Of a DNA stretch of 64,000 bases, positions 30,501 through 42,039 are shown piece by piece; position 1 is the first letter of the stretch; the number at the start of each line of letters is the position of its first letter. The DNA is taken from positions 1,364,001 through 1,428,000 of the forward strand of contig NC_016457.1 in assembly GCF_000226115.1 (NCBI RefSeq), given 5' to 3'. A program made the position numbers and the translations under genes. The stretch comes from Thermothielavioides terrestris NRRL 8126 (taxonomy: Eukaryota; Ascomycota; Sordariomycetes; Sordariales; Chaetomiaceae). The notes under the pieces were generated by a model. That model ran no database searches. It was given only the letters and a program-made list of their open reading frames with translations, and was not told the origin of the DNA.

Positions 30501-31109
30501 GCAGATCACCCAGGAGAGACATTGCTAAGGAAGGCGTGACAATGTGGGGAAGCGCGGCGATCGGCAGGGAGATGACAGTGGGCGTTGCGACGCTTAAGTC
30601 CTACGGACTAGTCAGCTGGCAGTCTTGCGGGAAACACAGACAGGTCAAACTTGCCTTTTTCAGGAGATTTGTCGCCATCATGAGCACGTCGGTGTCGGGG
30701 CGGAAGCTCTGGACGGCGGCGAGATATCCGACGCGCTTCTGGTGATATTTTTGGGACGACATGACCTCGAGGACATGGAACGACGCCCAGGACATGTCAT
30801 GACCCACCATCTCGAGGTAGACGAGCTTGAGCAAGGCCGTGGCCTTGACGTCTATATCGGCCGCGTCAGCTTGACGGTGCGGCGAGGGAGGAAGCCGCGG
30901 CAGACCAACCCATGTCCTGGCTGCGTATCTCGGAGCGGCATTCTTTCAGACAGCTCTGAATGTACTCCTTCTCGTTGCCCTTGTGATTCCGCAGACCGCG
31001 GATGAGGTCGTACAGCGATTTCTCGAACCTGGATGTGGCATCAGCACTGCTGCGTACGGCTGCTTGGGGCGGGCCCAACGCGGGACACGGCGGACGGGAA
31101 GGCGCACAT
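27565..31109 (-). CDS. apl5: AP-3 adaptor complex subunit delta
   Basis: Six exons read on the minus strand: 31109-31108 (AT only), 31028-30910, 30851-30655, 30600-30217, 30158-29930 and 29876-27565. They give 1080 residues. The N-terminus MFEKSLYDLIRGLRNHKGNE and the blocks DVKATALLKLVYLEM, SWASFHVLEVMSS and QKRVGYLAAVQSFRPDTDV are the start of the adaptin trunk. The HEAT-repeat trunk spans about residues 1-600; the rest is an acidic, then Lys/Ala-rich hinge ending in AEGQS. The delta subunit is a large chain of AP-3, which carries cargo from Golgi/endosomes to the vacuole. The initiator codon is split by intron 1 (AT|G; GTGCGC donor). Intron 3 (30601-30654) begins with GC in the context AAG/GCAAGT. 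It is convergent with QTRT2 and diverges from EMC2. Confidence 0.93.
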
Positions 31110-31768
31110 GGTGAGAAAAAGCGTCTATTACTGTCTATTTGTTTGGATCTAAGGCTTCTCCGCCGCGCACTCGGTGCTGCTCGATGCCCGATGCTCGATG
31201 TTCGGCGGAGGAGGAGGACGCGTGCTGCGGACCATGGAAACCGTGCTTCGGCGAGGCTCAACGGGGCGTTCTGTCAGAAGGGATAACAGTGGGATATGCG
31301 ATGACGAAGCGCATTTTGTCGCGCGCCCTCGTCAAGTCCTGCTCACGGGTTGCTGTGTCGAAAGCCGGCGTGGTCTGCCCCTCCTGTCACGGGCTTACGC
31401 TGCACAACAGTCGTGGTGGAATCGGCGATGGACCCGCAATTGCAGATTCGAGGTGCCGGCTGCAGCACGTCACTGCACAGTGCCCCGAGTCCGAGGCAGC
31501 GCTGTCAGTATCCTGCAGGGCAGGATCTCGCACTGTACTTACACCGTGGCTGTAATTAACTGGCTACCTGTAGCCTCTTACGCAGTACCCTGCTGGGGTT
31601 CTTGGCACAAGCCAGCTCCACAACAGGTCCAAGGTCAGCTCCACCACAGCTCCGTCCGCACGGTGTCGTCCGCTCCACTACCAATACCAGCACATACACT
31701 AGGTTGAACGAACAGCAGCTCAGCAAGAAACAAGAAAGCAGGGACACTTGAACCAGTTTGCATCATCG
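31110..31768. promoter_or_regulatory. Divergent AP-3 delta / EMC2 promoter
   Basis: A 659-bp interval between two divergent starts, without coding potential. No specific element was identified. Confidence 0.45.
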
Positions 31769-32985
31769 ATGGCGCCATCGCTCCTCCGCCCGACAACGCA
31801 GCTCTCCCCAGAAGCGGCGTTGACGTTGTCGCAGCAAGCTCCAACAATCCTGCGCAGCTCGCCCTCGACCGTGTCCTCGTCGGCCCTCAATGCCTTGTTC
31901 GCAAGCTCCGAGAAGCCAGAGCTCTGGCTCCAGTACGAGAATCTTATACTGGCGTGTCTGCGGACGGGCGATGAGCGGTCCGCGCACCAATGCCTTGAGC
32001 GTCTCGTCGCGCGTTTCGGACCGGACAACGAACGGGTGCAGGCGCTCAACGGGTTGGTGAAGGAGGCCGAGGCAAAGAACAACAGCGAATTGGAGGCTGT
32101 GTTGAAGGAGTACGATCAGATATTGAGCGAGAACGATACCAACATCGTCCGTTACCACCCTTCTCTTCAACTTTCCCCTCCACCGCCCCTTCCCCCCCTC
32201 CCCCTCCCCCACCCTGCTGCTCTGCTCTCATCCGATCGGTCGCTCACCCAAGTGACTGCAGCCTATTGCGAAGAGGCGGATCGCGCTCCTGCGGTCAATG
32301 GGGCGCCTATCCGACGCTGCCTCAGCCCTTGTGCAACTTCTCGGCTTCTCCCCTACCGATGCCGAAGCTTGGTCCGAGCTGTCGGATGTCTACCTGTCTC
32401 AGGGCCTGTATCCACAGGCCATTTACGCCATGGAAGAGGTCCTGGTGTTGGCGCCAAATGCATGGAATGTATGCCATCCAACCACAGCGATAGCGCGGGA
32501 TCTAAGCCCTATGCTAATGCAACCCGTTCAGATACATGCTCGGTTGGGCGAGCTGCATTACATGAACGCCACCGCTCCGGGAGCGGGCAGCGGGTCGTAT
32601 CAGAAGTCCATGGCTGAGGCTATCAAGCGTTTCTCGCGTAGCATCGAGCTCTGCGACGATTATCTTAGAGGATACTACGGCTTGAAGCTGGTAAGTCCCT
32701 CAAAGTGTGATATCCGGATGGCAGCTGACAATTCCCCAGGTTTCCCAGAGGGTGCTCCGCGATCCCGGAAAGCCGCCAGTACGATCGGGTGACAGCGAGT
32801 TCGCCCTTCCAGACAGGAGCACCATTGAGCGGCTGAATGAGTTAGCGACAGCCAAGCTGTCCGAGATCGTCCGACGCAGCACTGCACAGGACCGGGGCTG
32901 GCGTGGTTACAGCGAAGCTGAGATTGCGGCAGCTCGGGAATTGCTCTCTGGCGATGCGTCTGCCTCGTTGGCCATCAAGAGATGA
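31769..32985 (+). CDS. ER membrane protein complex subunit 2 (EMC2)
   Basis: Four exons, 31769-32146, 32262-32468, 32532-32690 and 32740-32985, encode 329 residues. The start MAPSLLRPTTQL is the first in-frame ATG. TPR units are visible: KPELWLQYENLILACLRTGD, NERVQALNGLVKEAEAKNN, PIAKRRIALLRSMGRLSDA, FSPTDAEAWSELSDVYLSQG and YPQAIYAMEEVLVLAPNAWN. This arrangement, followed by RLGELHYMNATAPG, is that of EMC2, the cytosolic scaffold of the ER membrane insertase EMC. Intron 1 has an unusual GTCCGT donor, but it is the only GT that restores the frame to PIAKRR. The last exon contains an Arg/Ala-rich helical tail. Confidence 0.9.
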
Positions 32986-35900
32986 TGGCCTTTGGGCCCA
33001 GGAGAATATCATCGGCGCCGCCGCGCAGAGATCCAGTGGCACGCTCGCGACGCCCGCAGCAGCATGAGTTGTGGTGGAGACGGTCCCGGTGCCTGTGCCA
33101 ACTTTTGACGCGAGCTTTTCGGCATCGTGTTGGATGGTCGAAGTGTTTTCAGCAAATCTCCGCGTTCCATTCATTCATTGGGCGCGTTGCTCGTCAATGC
33201 TTACAAGAGCCGAGGTGTGGGTCTCCTGGGCAGAACATGCGAAAGACAACCCGTACGTGGCTCCAATAAAGCAGTCAGTGGCCCGTTGGTGGGGAATGGG
33301 CGGTTGCCTTGGAGCCCAACCAGCAAGTGGTTCGCAGTGGCTCTGCTGCGCACTTGACTGCCTCTGATATTCGCTGAGACGCTTCACCGCTGTCTCCTTT
33401 CTCATGTTCGCTTTGGGCAGAAAAACACCGGTGATTGCCGGGCTCGGCTCACCAAGGAGAAGAGGGTGGGTTTGGAACTGCAGGCACAACACCCACAACC
33501 TCACATATCCTGTTTTTGTTGTGTAGTCGAGCACACCTCAATGGTCGCTTGACGGGCTGTGCGAGGAGCGGCAGGAGTTCAAGGTGCCTGGAATGGTCCC
33601 CTACGCCGACCATTAGCCTGGGACGTACGTACGTTGACGTGTACGCCGATGAGACCAAAACTCAAACCTTACGCCGACATTGTTGCGGTTAATTAGCAAA
33701 GATTTACAAACACGGCGTCAACGTCGAAATGAGATGCCGCAGGACGAGGTCTTTATATCTAAGACCTCAGTGTCCGTTGGATCTTGTCCGGCATCTACAC
33801 ACTCGCCCAATCGCTCTCGCCAAAGTCAGATTTGATTTCCCTGCCCTGTCACGTTCGAAACTTGCACTCTCTTTGTGACTCACGCCGTCGTACGGATATT
33901 GGATCACATGCCCGGCTCCCTGTGTTCCCAACTCTACGCACGAACTGGCACCCCTATTCTTCCAGGACCTAAGGATCCCGGCCCAAGGAATACAGACAAC
34001 CGTGTGGAACTTTCTGAGGTTGCCTTCGACATTATGACCGCTGGGCAGCCCGGCTGGGGTTGCAGAGAGGGATTGGCTTCCGCCACCGGTGAAACGATCC
34101 CTGTGGGGACTGGCCGAGCGTTGAGCTGCAGGGCCGTTGGCCTCTGCTCAGTTGCAGGCACAACGGATGGCCAACGCCACTCCAGAGTCGTTGCCTCAAG
34201 TCGAAGAAGAGATTCACCGCCTTGACAGATCTCCTTGGGCCGGTGACGCCCCGTTGGCATCAGGCATCTCACCGAGAGGCTCCGCGCATTTGCTCTGTCG
34301 TGTTGTCGAACCGAGCCTCAGTGTCCCTAGTGAGTGATTTTTCTGTAGACCGGGACCAACGCTCCGCTTCTTCCGATTAGTTGCTTGCGCTGCAGGTGCC
34401 ATCCTGTACCTCGAGCGTACATTTTATTGCTCCGCTTGCACCAAGCCTCTCGGCCACCTCACGAAAACCTGAATAAAAACCCGGAGGTACGTGTTCTCCA
34501 CCAGCACCTGCCCTTCAAGATCCAATTTTCTCGGCCGGACTCAGTCTGTGCGAGTGGCATCTTCAAGTCAGCTTCCAGTCAAGTTGCATTTACAGGAGCA
34601 CAAAATCCAACTGCAACCTTCTCGACATTATTTTATCGCGTTCAACAAGGCAGCTCGAATCCAGGCAAGAAAGCACTGCCCAAACGACCGAACAGCTGTC
34701 GGGTGTCAGGTACGGTGCACATTTCCCAGCTCTCCCAACTCCGCCACCTGGTACCAGCCCAACCCCACATCCACACACCATTTCACGTCGCGGCGGTACT
34801 AGCAGTACATCTGATGTTCGGACGGTCAGGTACAACATCGGCGCTCATCAGCTGACAGCGAGTGCGGACCACTTCAAGACCGGCCAGGACCCAATCTCCG
34901 GTATGACGGTGTCTCCTTTCGGCTTGTTTAGTACTCCTTCCGTTGCCTCACCGTTTCTGTTTCCTCTCCTCTTCTCTTCTTATCTTTTCTTCTTTTTTTT
35001 TTTTTTCACTTTTTTCCTTTTCTTTTCTGGTTTCTTTTTGTTTCCTGTTTTGTTTTCTCTGTCCCCCCGCCGATGGCAGGTTTTGCGCTCTGCAATTCTT
35101 GCACGTCATTGCCTTCTGCCCTCCGCAGTATGCCCGACTTCTTCCCCACCCGGCTTGGGAGTTGGTCTCTGAAGGCCGAATACACAATTTCAACGGGAAC
35201 GGTGGCCGGGGTCGGAAAAGGCTGAGACTTGCCTCGCGTCTCCTGTGATGGGATTCGTGGTGTTCGCCACAGCTCCGCCGCCAGATAACATAACGTGTTG
35301 TCGTCGTGTCGTTGACGTGCAACCAGTCGCCGTCACGGGCCTGTTGCTTGGCGCTGTCTTGTGCTCGCAGCCCATGGGCCCCCGCCGCCTTGCTGGTTGC
35401 CTTGCTGGGCTGATGCTTTCACTGCTACCTATCGCGGGGTTTCGACATTCCGTCAGCCGAATGAGCGGCCCCTCACTGATGCCGCTCTGCTAACTTTCAC
35501 TCCATGCTGAGGCTTGTTCTCCCTTACCGCCAAGTGAGCGAACGTTACCTCGTGCCCGTGTGCTAGTGTATGACGGGGCGGCTCCCCTCGCCGGCCACCT
35601 CCGGCTCTCAATCCGCCCCCTCCCCCCAGCTGCCGTCTCCCTGCTGCCCGCCTGTGCCTGTGGTCACGAGTGTCACTTGAGCCAGGCTCACCTCAAGCGC
35701 AGAGGCAAGTGCTTTCGGCCCCGCGCTCTGCCCCTCCACCCACCTATGGTTAAAAACCAAGACTCCGCTTGATTTCCGCGTCCCTGCGAGCGCCGGCCAG
35801 TTCACACCCCTCAAATTCTTCATCATGGCGGCCGGGATGGGCTAGGGGTTCAATTCCGCCTCGCCCGGGTTGTCTCGCCCTCTCACCTGCCTCCGTCGAC

Positions 35901-36412
35901 CCTTGTCTCTCCCGGAAGCCTCTTGAGTGGATCGGGTCTAGGCGTTTTGTGCATACTGCGTCCAGCTGTGTTCTTCCGGCTGTCTCTGACCCGCAGCCCA
36001 CCGCAGACTCGAAACCCGATCTCCCCTCCCTGCTTTTCGCGCCCAACCACTCAAAAAGCTTATAGCGGCCGTGCGTTGACCTCTTCCGAAGGAGCATCGC
36101 TTTGAAACAGACAGCTCGTCACGGAGCCTTCCCGCACTTTTGCACCCCCCTTTCAGCCATAGTTACCCGCTTCTCAGCGCGCACAGCCTCCTCTCCTCGC
36201 GGCGCCCGCATTCCAAGCCACCACTCGCACCCCTGCACGATCCGACAACACACCGCCAACCCTGCGTTTCGCTTCCTCGAGGACAGCGTTGGCACGCACA
36301 CCGGAAAAATCTGTTGGCGACCACCCCAATCCAAATCGCCTCTGCTCCGGCTCTCGACCCCCCTGGGTTGTCGTGGGTGAAAGGTGACGGAGACAATTCA
36401 TCACCATCACCA
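32986..36412. other. Large intergenic region, 3.4 kb
   Basis: No gene could be supported. Features seen are an extended pyrimidine tract at about 34970-35070, short GTAC-rich stretches near 33620-33660, and many CT-rich blocks in the last kilobase that fit a long leader or promoter for the ULD-protein gene. Open frames here have no codon bias or domain match. Confidence 0.4.
33265..33270 (+). terminator. AATAAA polyadenylation signal candidate
   Basis: A perfect AATAAA 280 nt beyond the EMC2 stop codon. It could be the 3'-end signal of that transcript, though such motifs also occur by chance. Confidence 0.35.
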
Positions 36413-39230
36413 ATGTCGTCGTAAGTCAACCAACCTTGGGAACCAGACCTTACTTGACCGCCCCCCTGTCGAGTCGGCTGTGCCGCAGGACCCCGTGTCC
36501 TCGTTCCAAAGCGGTTAAAGGTACCTGGCTGACCCGCGCGCCAATCACTTGACTCCGCGCCATACAGGAGACGAACTGTGACAATCAACAAAAAACACAC
36601 CTCAATTTCGAGTTCATCGAGTTCATTCGACGACGACGAGGCCGCATCGTCCTCGCAACTTAGCCAGGAATACAGCGAATCCCTGGCTGACGACGACGAC
36701 GACGAAGAAGAAGAAGAGGAGGAGGACGACGAGGATCAGTGGGGACAAGAATACGACGAGCTTGACCCCTCCGATTCCGCCTCGACGGGCCAAGCGTACA
36801 AGCGCCCGCTTCCCCGATCCCGCAGCCCAGGTCTGCTTCGTGGAAACCCGCGCCGGCACAGAATTCCCGCCGGACGCCAGTCTTATCTTCACGCCCCGTC
36901 GGCCCCGCCAATGAGCGTGGACCCTTCCGACGACTACGGTCCGACATACGGGCGCGGTTACGGCCCGCCACCCCCGCAGAACCAGGGCGCCTTCTACGGC
37001 GCGAGGCCCGGCCATCAACCCGGCGGCTACGCCCAGAGCCACGTCGGCTACATGCCGAGCCACTACAACGGCCAGATGGTTCCCTACAACGACTACCGGA
37101 ATCCCTTTACCCCGATCGGTGCCAACGGCGCCAACTACTTTGGCACCGACCCGCGAGGTCATGGCCACTACGATTTGATGCCTTACCACCAAGGCGGCCC
37201 CGGCTTCTACGGCGGCGGAGGAGCGCTGGGGTACGTGGTTCCACCGCATCTGCAACACTACATGTACAGTGCCCCTCCGCCCCCGCCGACCGAAGTCGGC
37301 GCGCCTGCACCGGCAACACCCGCACCCCCGGCTCCGGAGAAGCCAAATCCAGAGGTGGAAGGACTGAAGAAGCAGCTTGCGAAGTTCCAAGAAGAAGAGA
37401 AGAAAAAGAAGGAGGCAGAAGAGCTAGCCGAGCTCAAGGTGAAAATGCAGAAAGAGGCCGAGGAGGCTCTCCAGAGACGGATGGAAGAAATGCGGAAGGC
37501 ACAAGAGGAGGCCAAAAAGGAAATCGAGCGGGCAAGAATCGAGGCCGAGAGGGTGGCGCGTGAGAGGCTGGAGGCCGAGAGGAGGGCGGAGGAGGAGAGG
37601 AGGAGGATGCAGGAAGAGACCGTGAAGCGCATCGAACGCGAGACGCGCGAGAAACTGGAAGCCGAGCTCAGGGCGGCTGAGGAGAGGAAGAGGGAGCAAG
37701 AAGAGGCGATCAGGCGCATCGAGCGCGAAGCGCAGGAGAAGCTGCAGGCCGACTTGAGAGCCGCCGAGGAGCGGAAAAGGCGCGAGGAAGAAGCTGCCGC
37801 CTTGGCCGAGGCTCAAGCCAAGGCTAGGATCGAGCTGGCGATCAGGGAGGAACAGGAGAAGATTCATGCCCGGATCAAGGCCGAGGAAGAAGCGAAGGCC
37901 GCCGCCGCAGCTAAAGCAGCGGAGGAGGCGGAGCGATTGAAGAGGATCGAAGAAGAAGCCAAGAAGAGACTGGAGGCGGCCATCAAGGAGCAGGAGGAGA
38001 AGATGGCCGCCGCAGTCGAAGCCGAGCGCAAAAAGATGGAAGCTGCCCAAAAGGCCAAGGAAGAAGCCGAAGCCGAGGCGGCCAGGAAGGCAGCTGAGGA
38101 AGCCGAATGGCGGAAGAAGCTCGAGGCTGAGGCGAAGCTGAAGGCAGAGATCGAGGCGCGTGAGAAGCTTGAAGCTGAGCGCAAGGCGGCTGAGGAAGCC
38201 AAGGCGGCCGAAGAGGCGGCGAAGAAGGAGCAGGAAGCGCTGAAGAAGAGGCTCCTTGAGGAAGCCAAGGCCAAAGTCGAGGAGGCTGCGCAGAAGAAGG
38301 AGAAGCCGCCCATCAAGTTCAAGGATGCGGTCGGCCGGAAGTTCAGCTTCCCGTTCCACCTGTGCCAGACTTGGCAGGTAGGTCGATCCGCGCTCCCTCG
38401 CCGCCCCCTTGTGCTGGATCACGCTCGCTGACTGACTTGTGCTTTCGTAGGGCATGGAGGAACTCATCAAACAAGCGTTCCTGCATGTGGATGTCATTGG
38501 GCCGCATGTCCAGGAAGGCCACTACGACCTGATCGGACCTGACGGCGAGATCATCCTTCCCGCCGTCTGGGAAAAGGTCATCCAGCCCAACTGGTCCATC
38601 ACAATGCACATGTGGCCCATGGATAAGGCTCCGCTCCGTGGCCAGCAGATGCACCCCAACGGAATCCAGCCGGGGGGCATCCCCCGGCCTCCCCACCCCG
38701 GCCAGGGCCAGCACCCGGCACACGGACACGCGCCGCGGCCCCACCACCCCGGCATGCCTTTCATACGCCCGTCAAGCACCAGGCCAGGAGGCGCCGGCGG
38801 CGGCGGCATGCCGATCCCCCCTCCCCCGGTGGGCGCAGGCTGGCCCGGCATGGCCGGCGGGGTTCCCGGCCCGCGCGTGCGGCCGGGGATGGAGCCGCAG
38901 ATCGTGCAGGTCGAGCCGGGCAAGCCGCCCAAGAAGAGGGACAAGGGCGGCGCCCCGTCGTCGATGCTTGGATGGATGGCCGGCAGCAAGCCCAAGGCCG
39001 CCGGAAAGAAGTACGTTGGCCCTGCCCCTGCCCCTGCCCCTGTCCCCGTCCCTCCCAAGCACAAGCACCGATCCCACTACACCTCATACGTCGTCTATAC
39101 TGTCCGATTGTGACAGCTGCACCTTCCCAAGTCCGTTGCATCTCCTTCGTCGAACAATGCTTCTTGTGAACTTCCGTCTGTTTTCTGGAGTCGAGGCGCT
39201 GACATTCTCAAAAGGAAGAGCAAGCACTGA
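36413..39230 (+). CDS. Coiled-coil protein with C-terminal ubiquitin-like domain (ULD type)
   Basis: Four exons, 36413-36420 (8 nt), 36568-38377, 38451-39010 and 39215-39230, encode 797 residues. Exon 1 gives MSS and joins in phase to RRTVTINKK. Exon 4 gives the basic end KKSKH; the GCTGAC branch sits 15 nt before its acceptor. Order of regions: acidic Ser/Asp/Glu stretch (residues about 15-60), Pro/Gly/Tyr-rich region (95-255), a 320-residue highly charged single coiled coil (260-580, repeats of EAERRAEEERRRMQEE type), then the ubiquitin-like fold across the exon 2/3 junction: KFKDAVGRKFSFPFHLCQTW, GMEELIKQAFLHVDVIG and HYDLIGPDGEIILPAVWEKV. A Pro/Gly/His-rich tail follows. Such proteins are common in Pezizomycotina and have no firm function. 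Membrane or cytoskeleton scaffolding would be a guess. Confidence 0.85.
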
Positions 39231-40187
39231 GCCGAGAAAATGCGGCGAAAGACGTCCTGCGTCGATGGCGAGACTGCTCCCGACTAGGAGAAGTCAATTT
39301 CACCTGGCTTTCCGTTTGCGACGTAATCCCGATTGATCGACCCTGTCCCCCTTTCTTTTGGTCGTCCCCCTTTCCCCCTTTGCTCGTTTTCGTTGCGGCG
39401 CGTTGCTCAATTTTTTGGCTTTTTGATACCTTGTCGCCTGTTTTTGGTCCGGTGTCTTTTCATTTTCCGTTCTTGCGTTGGCCGGCTTGGATAACCCAGC
39501 TCTTTTTTTGCTGGGCTTGGTTGGTGGTGTTGTTGCTCCGCGCTATCTCTCTCTCTCTTCGCCGTCTGAACGGGGGGGGCGTAATGATGCATTGGCATAC
39601 ACTGGAGTATGAGGCACGAGGCACGAGGCATGAGGTACGAGGTACGAGGGATGAGGCATGAGGCATGAGCGATGGGATATGACGGTGATGATGGGTTGGA
39701 GTATCCGCCAACATGGAGAATGTGCGTGGATGGGGCGCTGCGGATGGGGGGCGGGTTGGGCGGCTTGGTGTCGGGAGGCTGTCTCCGAGATGAGAGCGTG
39801 AAGATGCGGCGGCTTTTGCGTCCTCCGACGCAAAATAGGTCGCCGCAAGGGTTGTGGGCGTGGTGGGGGGAAGCCATCTTTTGCCTTTTTTCTTGGACTT
39901 TTAGAAGAATCATTTTTCTTTTACGTTGTTGCGATGTTGCTGATGTTGTTTGAGATGCATTGCTTGGGATGTCTATGGTCTCAGTTCTTGGCTTCTATGC
40001 TCTACATGCAGATTCTCGCTTCTAGAAAAACCAAACAAAACATGAAAAATGTTATACACATGGTATGCCGCATCCGTACAGCGTTTGTACATGGTCTCTC
40101 CAGGCCGGCTTTTCTTGCCAACAACAGCAGCCGGTAGCTATCACTGCTCTCGGAATCAACCGCCTCACTCATCCGCCAGCTAGCTCA
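39231..40187. other. Convergent 3' interval with a 7-bp minisatellite
   Basis: Between the ULD gene and the convergent COQ10 gene. It holds the minisatellite at 39611-39673 and no gene. Confidence 0.4.
39611..39673 (+). repeat. Heptanucleotide minisatellite, nine units
   Basis: Nine tandem 7-bp units on the theme GAGGCAC, with variants GAGGCAT, GAGGTAC and GAGGGAT. The divergence is at the last three bases, mostly C/T transitions. Confidence 0.9.
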
Positions 40188-40477
40188 TCACGCCCGCCGC
40201 GGCCCAAACAGCTCCCGAGCCCGGCCCTCGAACGCCTCCACCATCTCGCCGACCTTCTCGTCAGCCACCTGTCCCACCGCAAACCCCAGTGCCGGGTTCG
40301 CAAACCGGAACGTCACGCTGAGCGCCACCTCGGTCCAACCCTTCTCGCTCTCGCCGCCGGGGGGACCCGCGGCGGGCGTGACCGTCCACCGCGTGACGAG
40401 GCTCTCGAAGATGCCGCCTGCTCCCGTCTCCCCGTCTCTGCTGCCGCCATGACCTGCGCACGTGCCTTGAGCCCCGC

Positions 40478-40508
<31 letters not shown>

Positions 40509-41144
40509 AGGCTGAGGCACGTCGTACCCCGCCGCGCGGAGCACGGCGGCGGGGATGCTGGTCTCGGCCGCGCCCGAGACCGCCTCGACCACCGAGGCCG
40601 GCACGCAGTACACCCGCGACGTGTAGGTCTGGGTGAACGGGCCCCAGCCGATGGTCAGGTCTGCGAGCGCGGGGTGGCGGACGGTGGTGGTGGTGGCGGC
40701 ATGCGCGGGGGAAGGTGTCGGAGAGTTTGGTGGTGGTGGTGGTGGTGATGGTGTTGGTTGTGGTGGTGTAGTCCAGCGTGTCACGCGGGAGTGGGTGCAG
40801 TGCGGCAGGAAGCGGGAGTAGGAGTCGATGTCGGCGATGAGGGTGTAAATTTGGGAGGGCGCATAAGGGAGCAGGCGGCGCGCGCGGAGGGTTTTGGGGG
40901 GCGGCGGGTGCGATGGGTTGGGGATGAAGCTTGGAAGTGCTGAGAGCAGCCAGGAAGAGCCGGAGGAGAGCGAGGTGGTGGTCGTGAGTGAGCGGGCGGC
41001 GGGCGGCGGGCCGGTGAGGTGCTGCGTTGTTTGCGATGGAGTGCGCGAGAGTGGTATTGTCGGTGCGAGGCGCTCGAGGTGGACACGGGTCCTGAGCAGG
41101 CGCCAGTGCGCCAATCGCATCGGTGTCGGACGGTGTGATGCCAT
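40188..41144 (-). CDS. coq10: Coenzyme Q-binding protein COQ10, mitochondrial START-like
   Basis: One exon of 318 codons. The N-terminus (MASHRPTPMRLAHWRLLRTR) is Arg-rich without acidic residues, a typical mitochondrial presequence. The START-like domain starts near residue 85: LRARRLLPYAPSQIYTLIAD, IDSYSRFLPHCTHSRV, then LTIGWGPFTQTYTSRVYCVP, VTRWTVTP and VALSVTFRFANPALGFAVG, closing with MVEAFEGRARELFG. COQ10 binds coenzyme Q in the inner membrane and is needed for efficient respiration. Two low-complexity inserts interrupt the domain, one Pro/Thr/Ala-rich (around residues 120-150) and one containing a ten-residue glutamine run (CAG-type, near 40480-40510). The product is longer than the usual 200-230 residues because of these. 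Confidence 0.9.
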
Positions 41145-42039
41145 CCTCAGATATTGGGAGAAGAACGGCGCGGTAGCGGTAGGACGGCGGCTTCGGTTCG
41201 GTCTTCGGTCTTTGCGACGGGATGCGCGGTGTCAGTCAGCGCCGAGGGAGGTGTCCTGGGTTCAATGACCGTCGAAACGAGGTCATGGTGCCAAATCATG
41301 CGTTTTCACACCACTTGCGGTGTTATTGAGGTTCCATTGCTGCTGTGCGAGGGGCCAGTCCGTTATGTCTGCGGTTTGCGACCGTCGATCGCAAGATCTG
41401 ACGAACGGTAAGTTCGTCTTTCAGACAAGATCTGCCGAGGCTGGACCAAGCCCACCAGACGATATTGCAGCCCTGCCCCGAAAAGGCATTGAAGTACGTT
41501 ACACAGTATACAGTGGTGGAGGCTTGTTACACAGTGCATTACCCGAGGGCGAATGGAAAATGGAAGTGGGGATTCTCCGTAATTCTCGTTGCCCCTCAGT
41601 TCTGGAACAGAGGGGCACGGAAGAACAGTAGAACAGAGGGGCACAGAGCTCTGGGGGACAAATGTGACGTCGAGTACCCTGCGTCCCGGATCCCTTGACT
41701 GGGTGCGTCATGGGTCATGGTCGGCTTCTGTCGAAGTACGGTACTGTGTACGTGCCCAATAGTGAGTACACAATGCTAGGTACCTTGTGTAGTACAGAGC
41801 CAGCGCTGCTTCGGTTCGCGGCTCAAGTAGGGCTACTTTCTCTCCGGTTCTGAGATGCGCCTAGCTCTTGACGCCCTTTCGCTCGGCGTGTGTGCCCGAA
41901 TGCGTCTTGTCGCCGACCTTTTTCAAGACTCGAGCTTTCAGTTCGCCTGCATGGCTTCACCTTCGCCGTTGGAAAGCGCCGCCCCATCCCTGTGTTCGCG
42001 GCGAGACGCCCTCTGCCGCTGCATCGCAGAGGGAAGAAC
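41145..42039. promoter_or_regulatory. Divergent COQ10 / Pol X interval
   Basis: About 0.9 kb without a gene. A 14-bp direct repeat GAACAGAGGGGCAC occurs at 41605-41618 and 41631-41644, and its first copy forms an imperfect hairpin with TGCCCCTC at 41590-41597. Short GTAC-containing palindromes follow near 41730-41800. Confidence 0.4.

Noticed and set aside
39011..39113. Read-through C-terminus of the ULD gene ending at 39113
   Set aside because: The segment begins with a GTACGT donor; splicing to 39215 gives a compact KKSKH end with an ideal branch point and a total length divisible by three.
41890..42039. Upstream start (ATG 41890) for the Pol X gene
   Set aside because: The extra 50 residues are Arg/Pro/Cys-rich with no family match; ATG 42040 or 42082 fits the BRCT start better.
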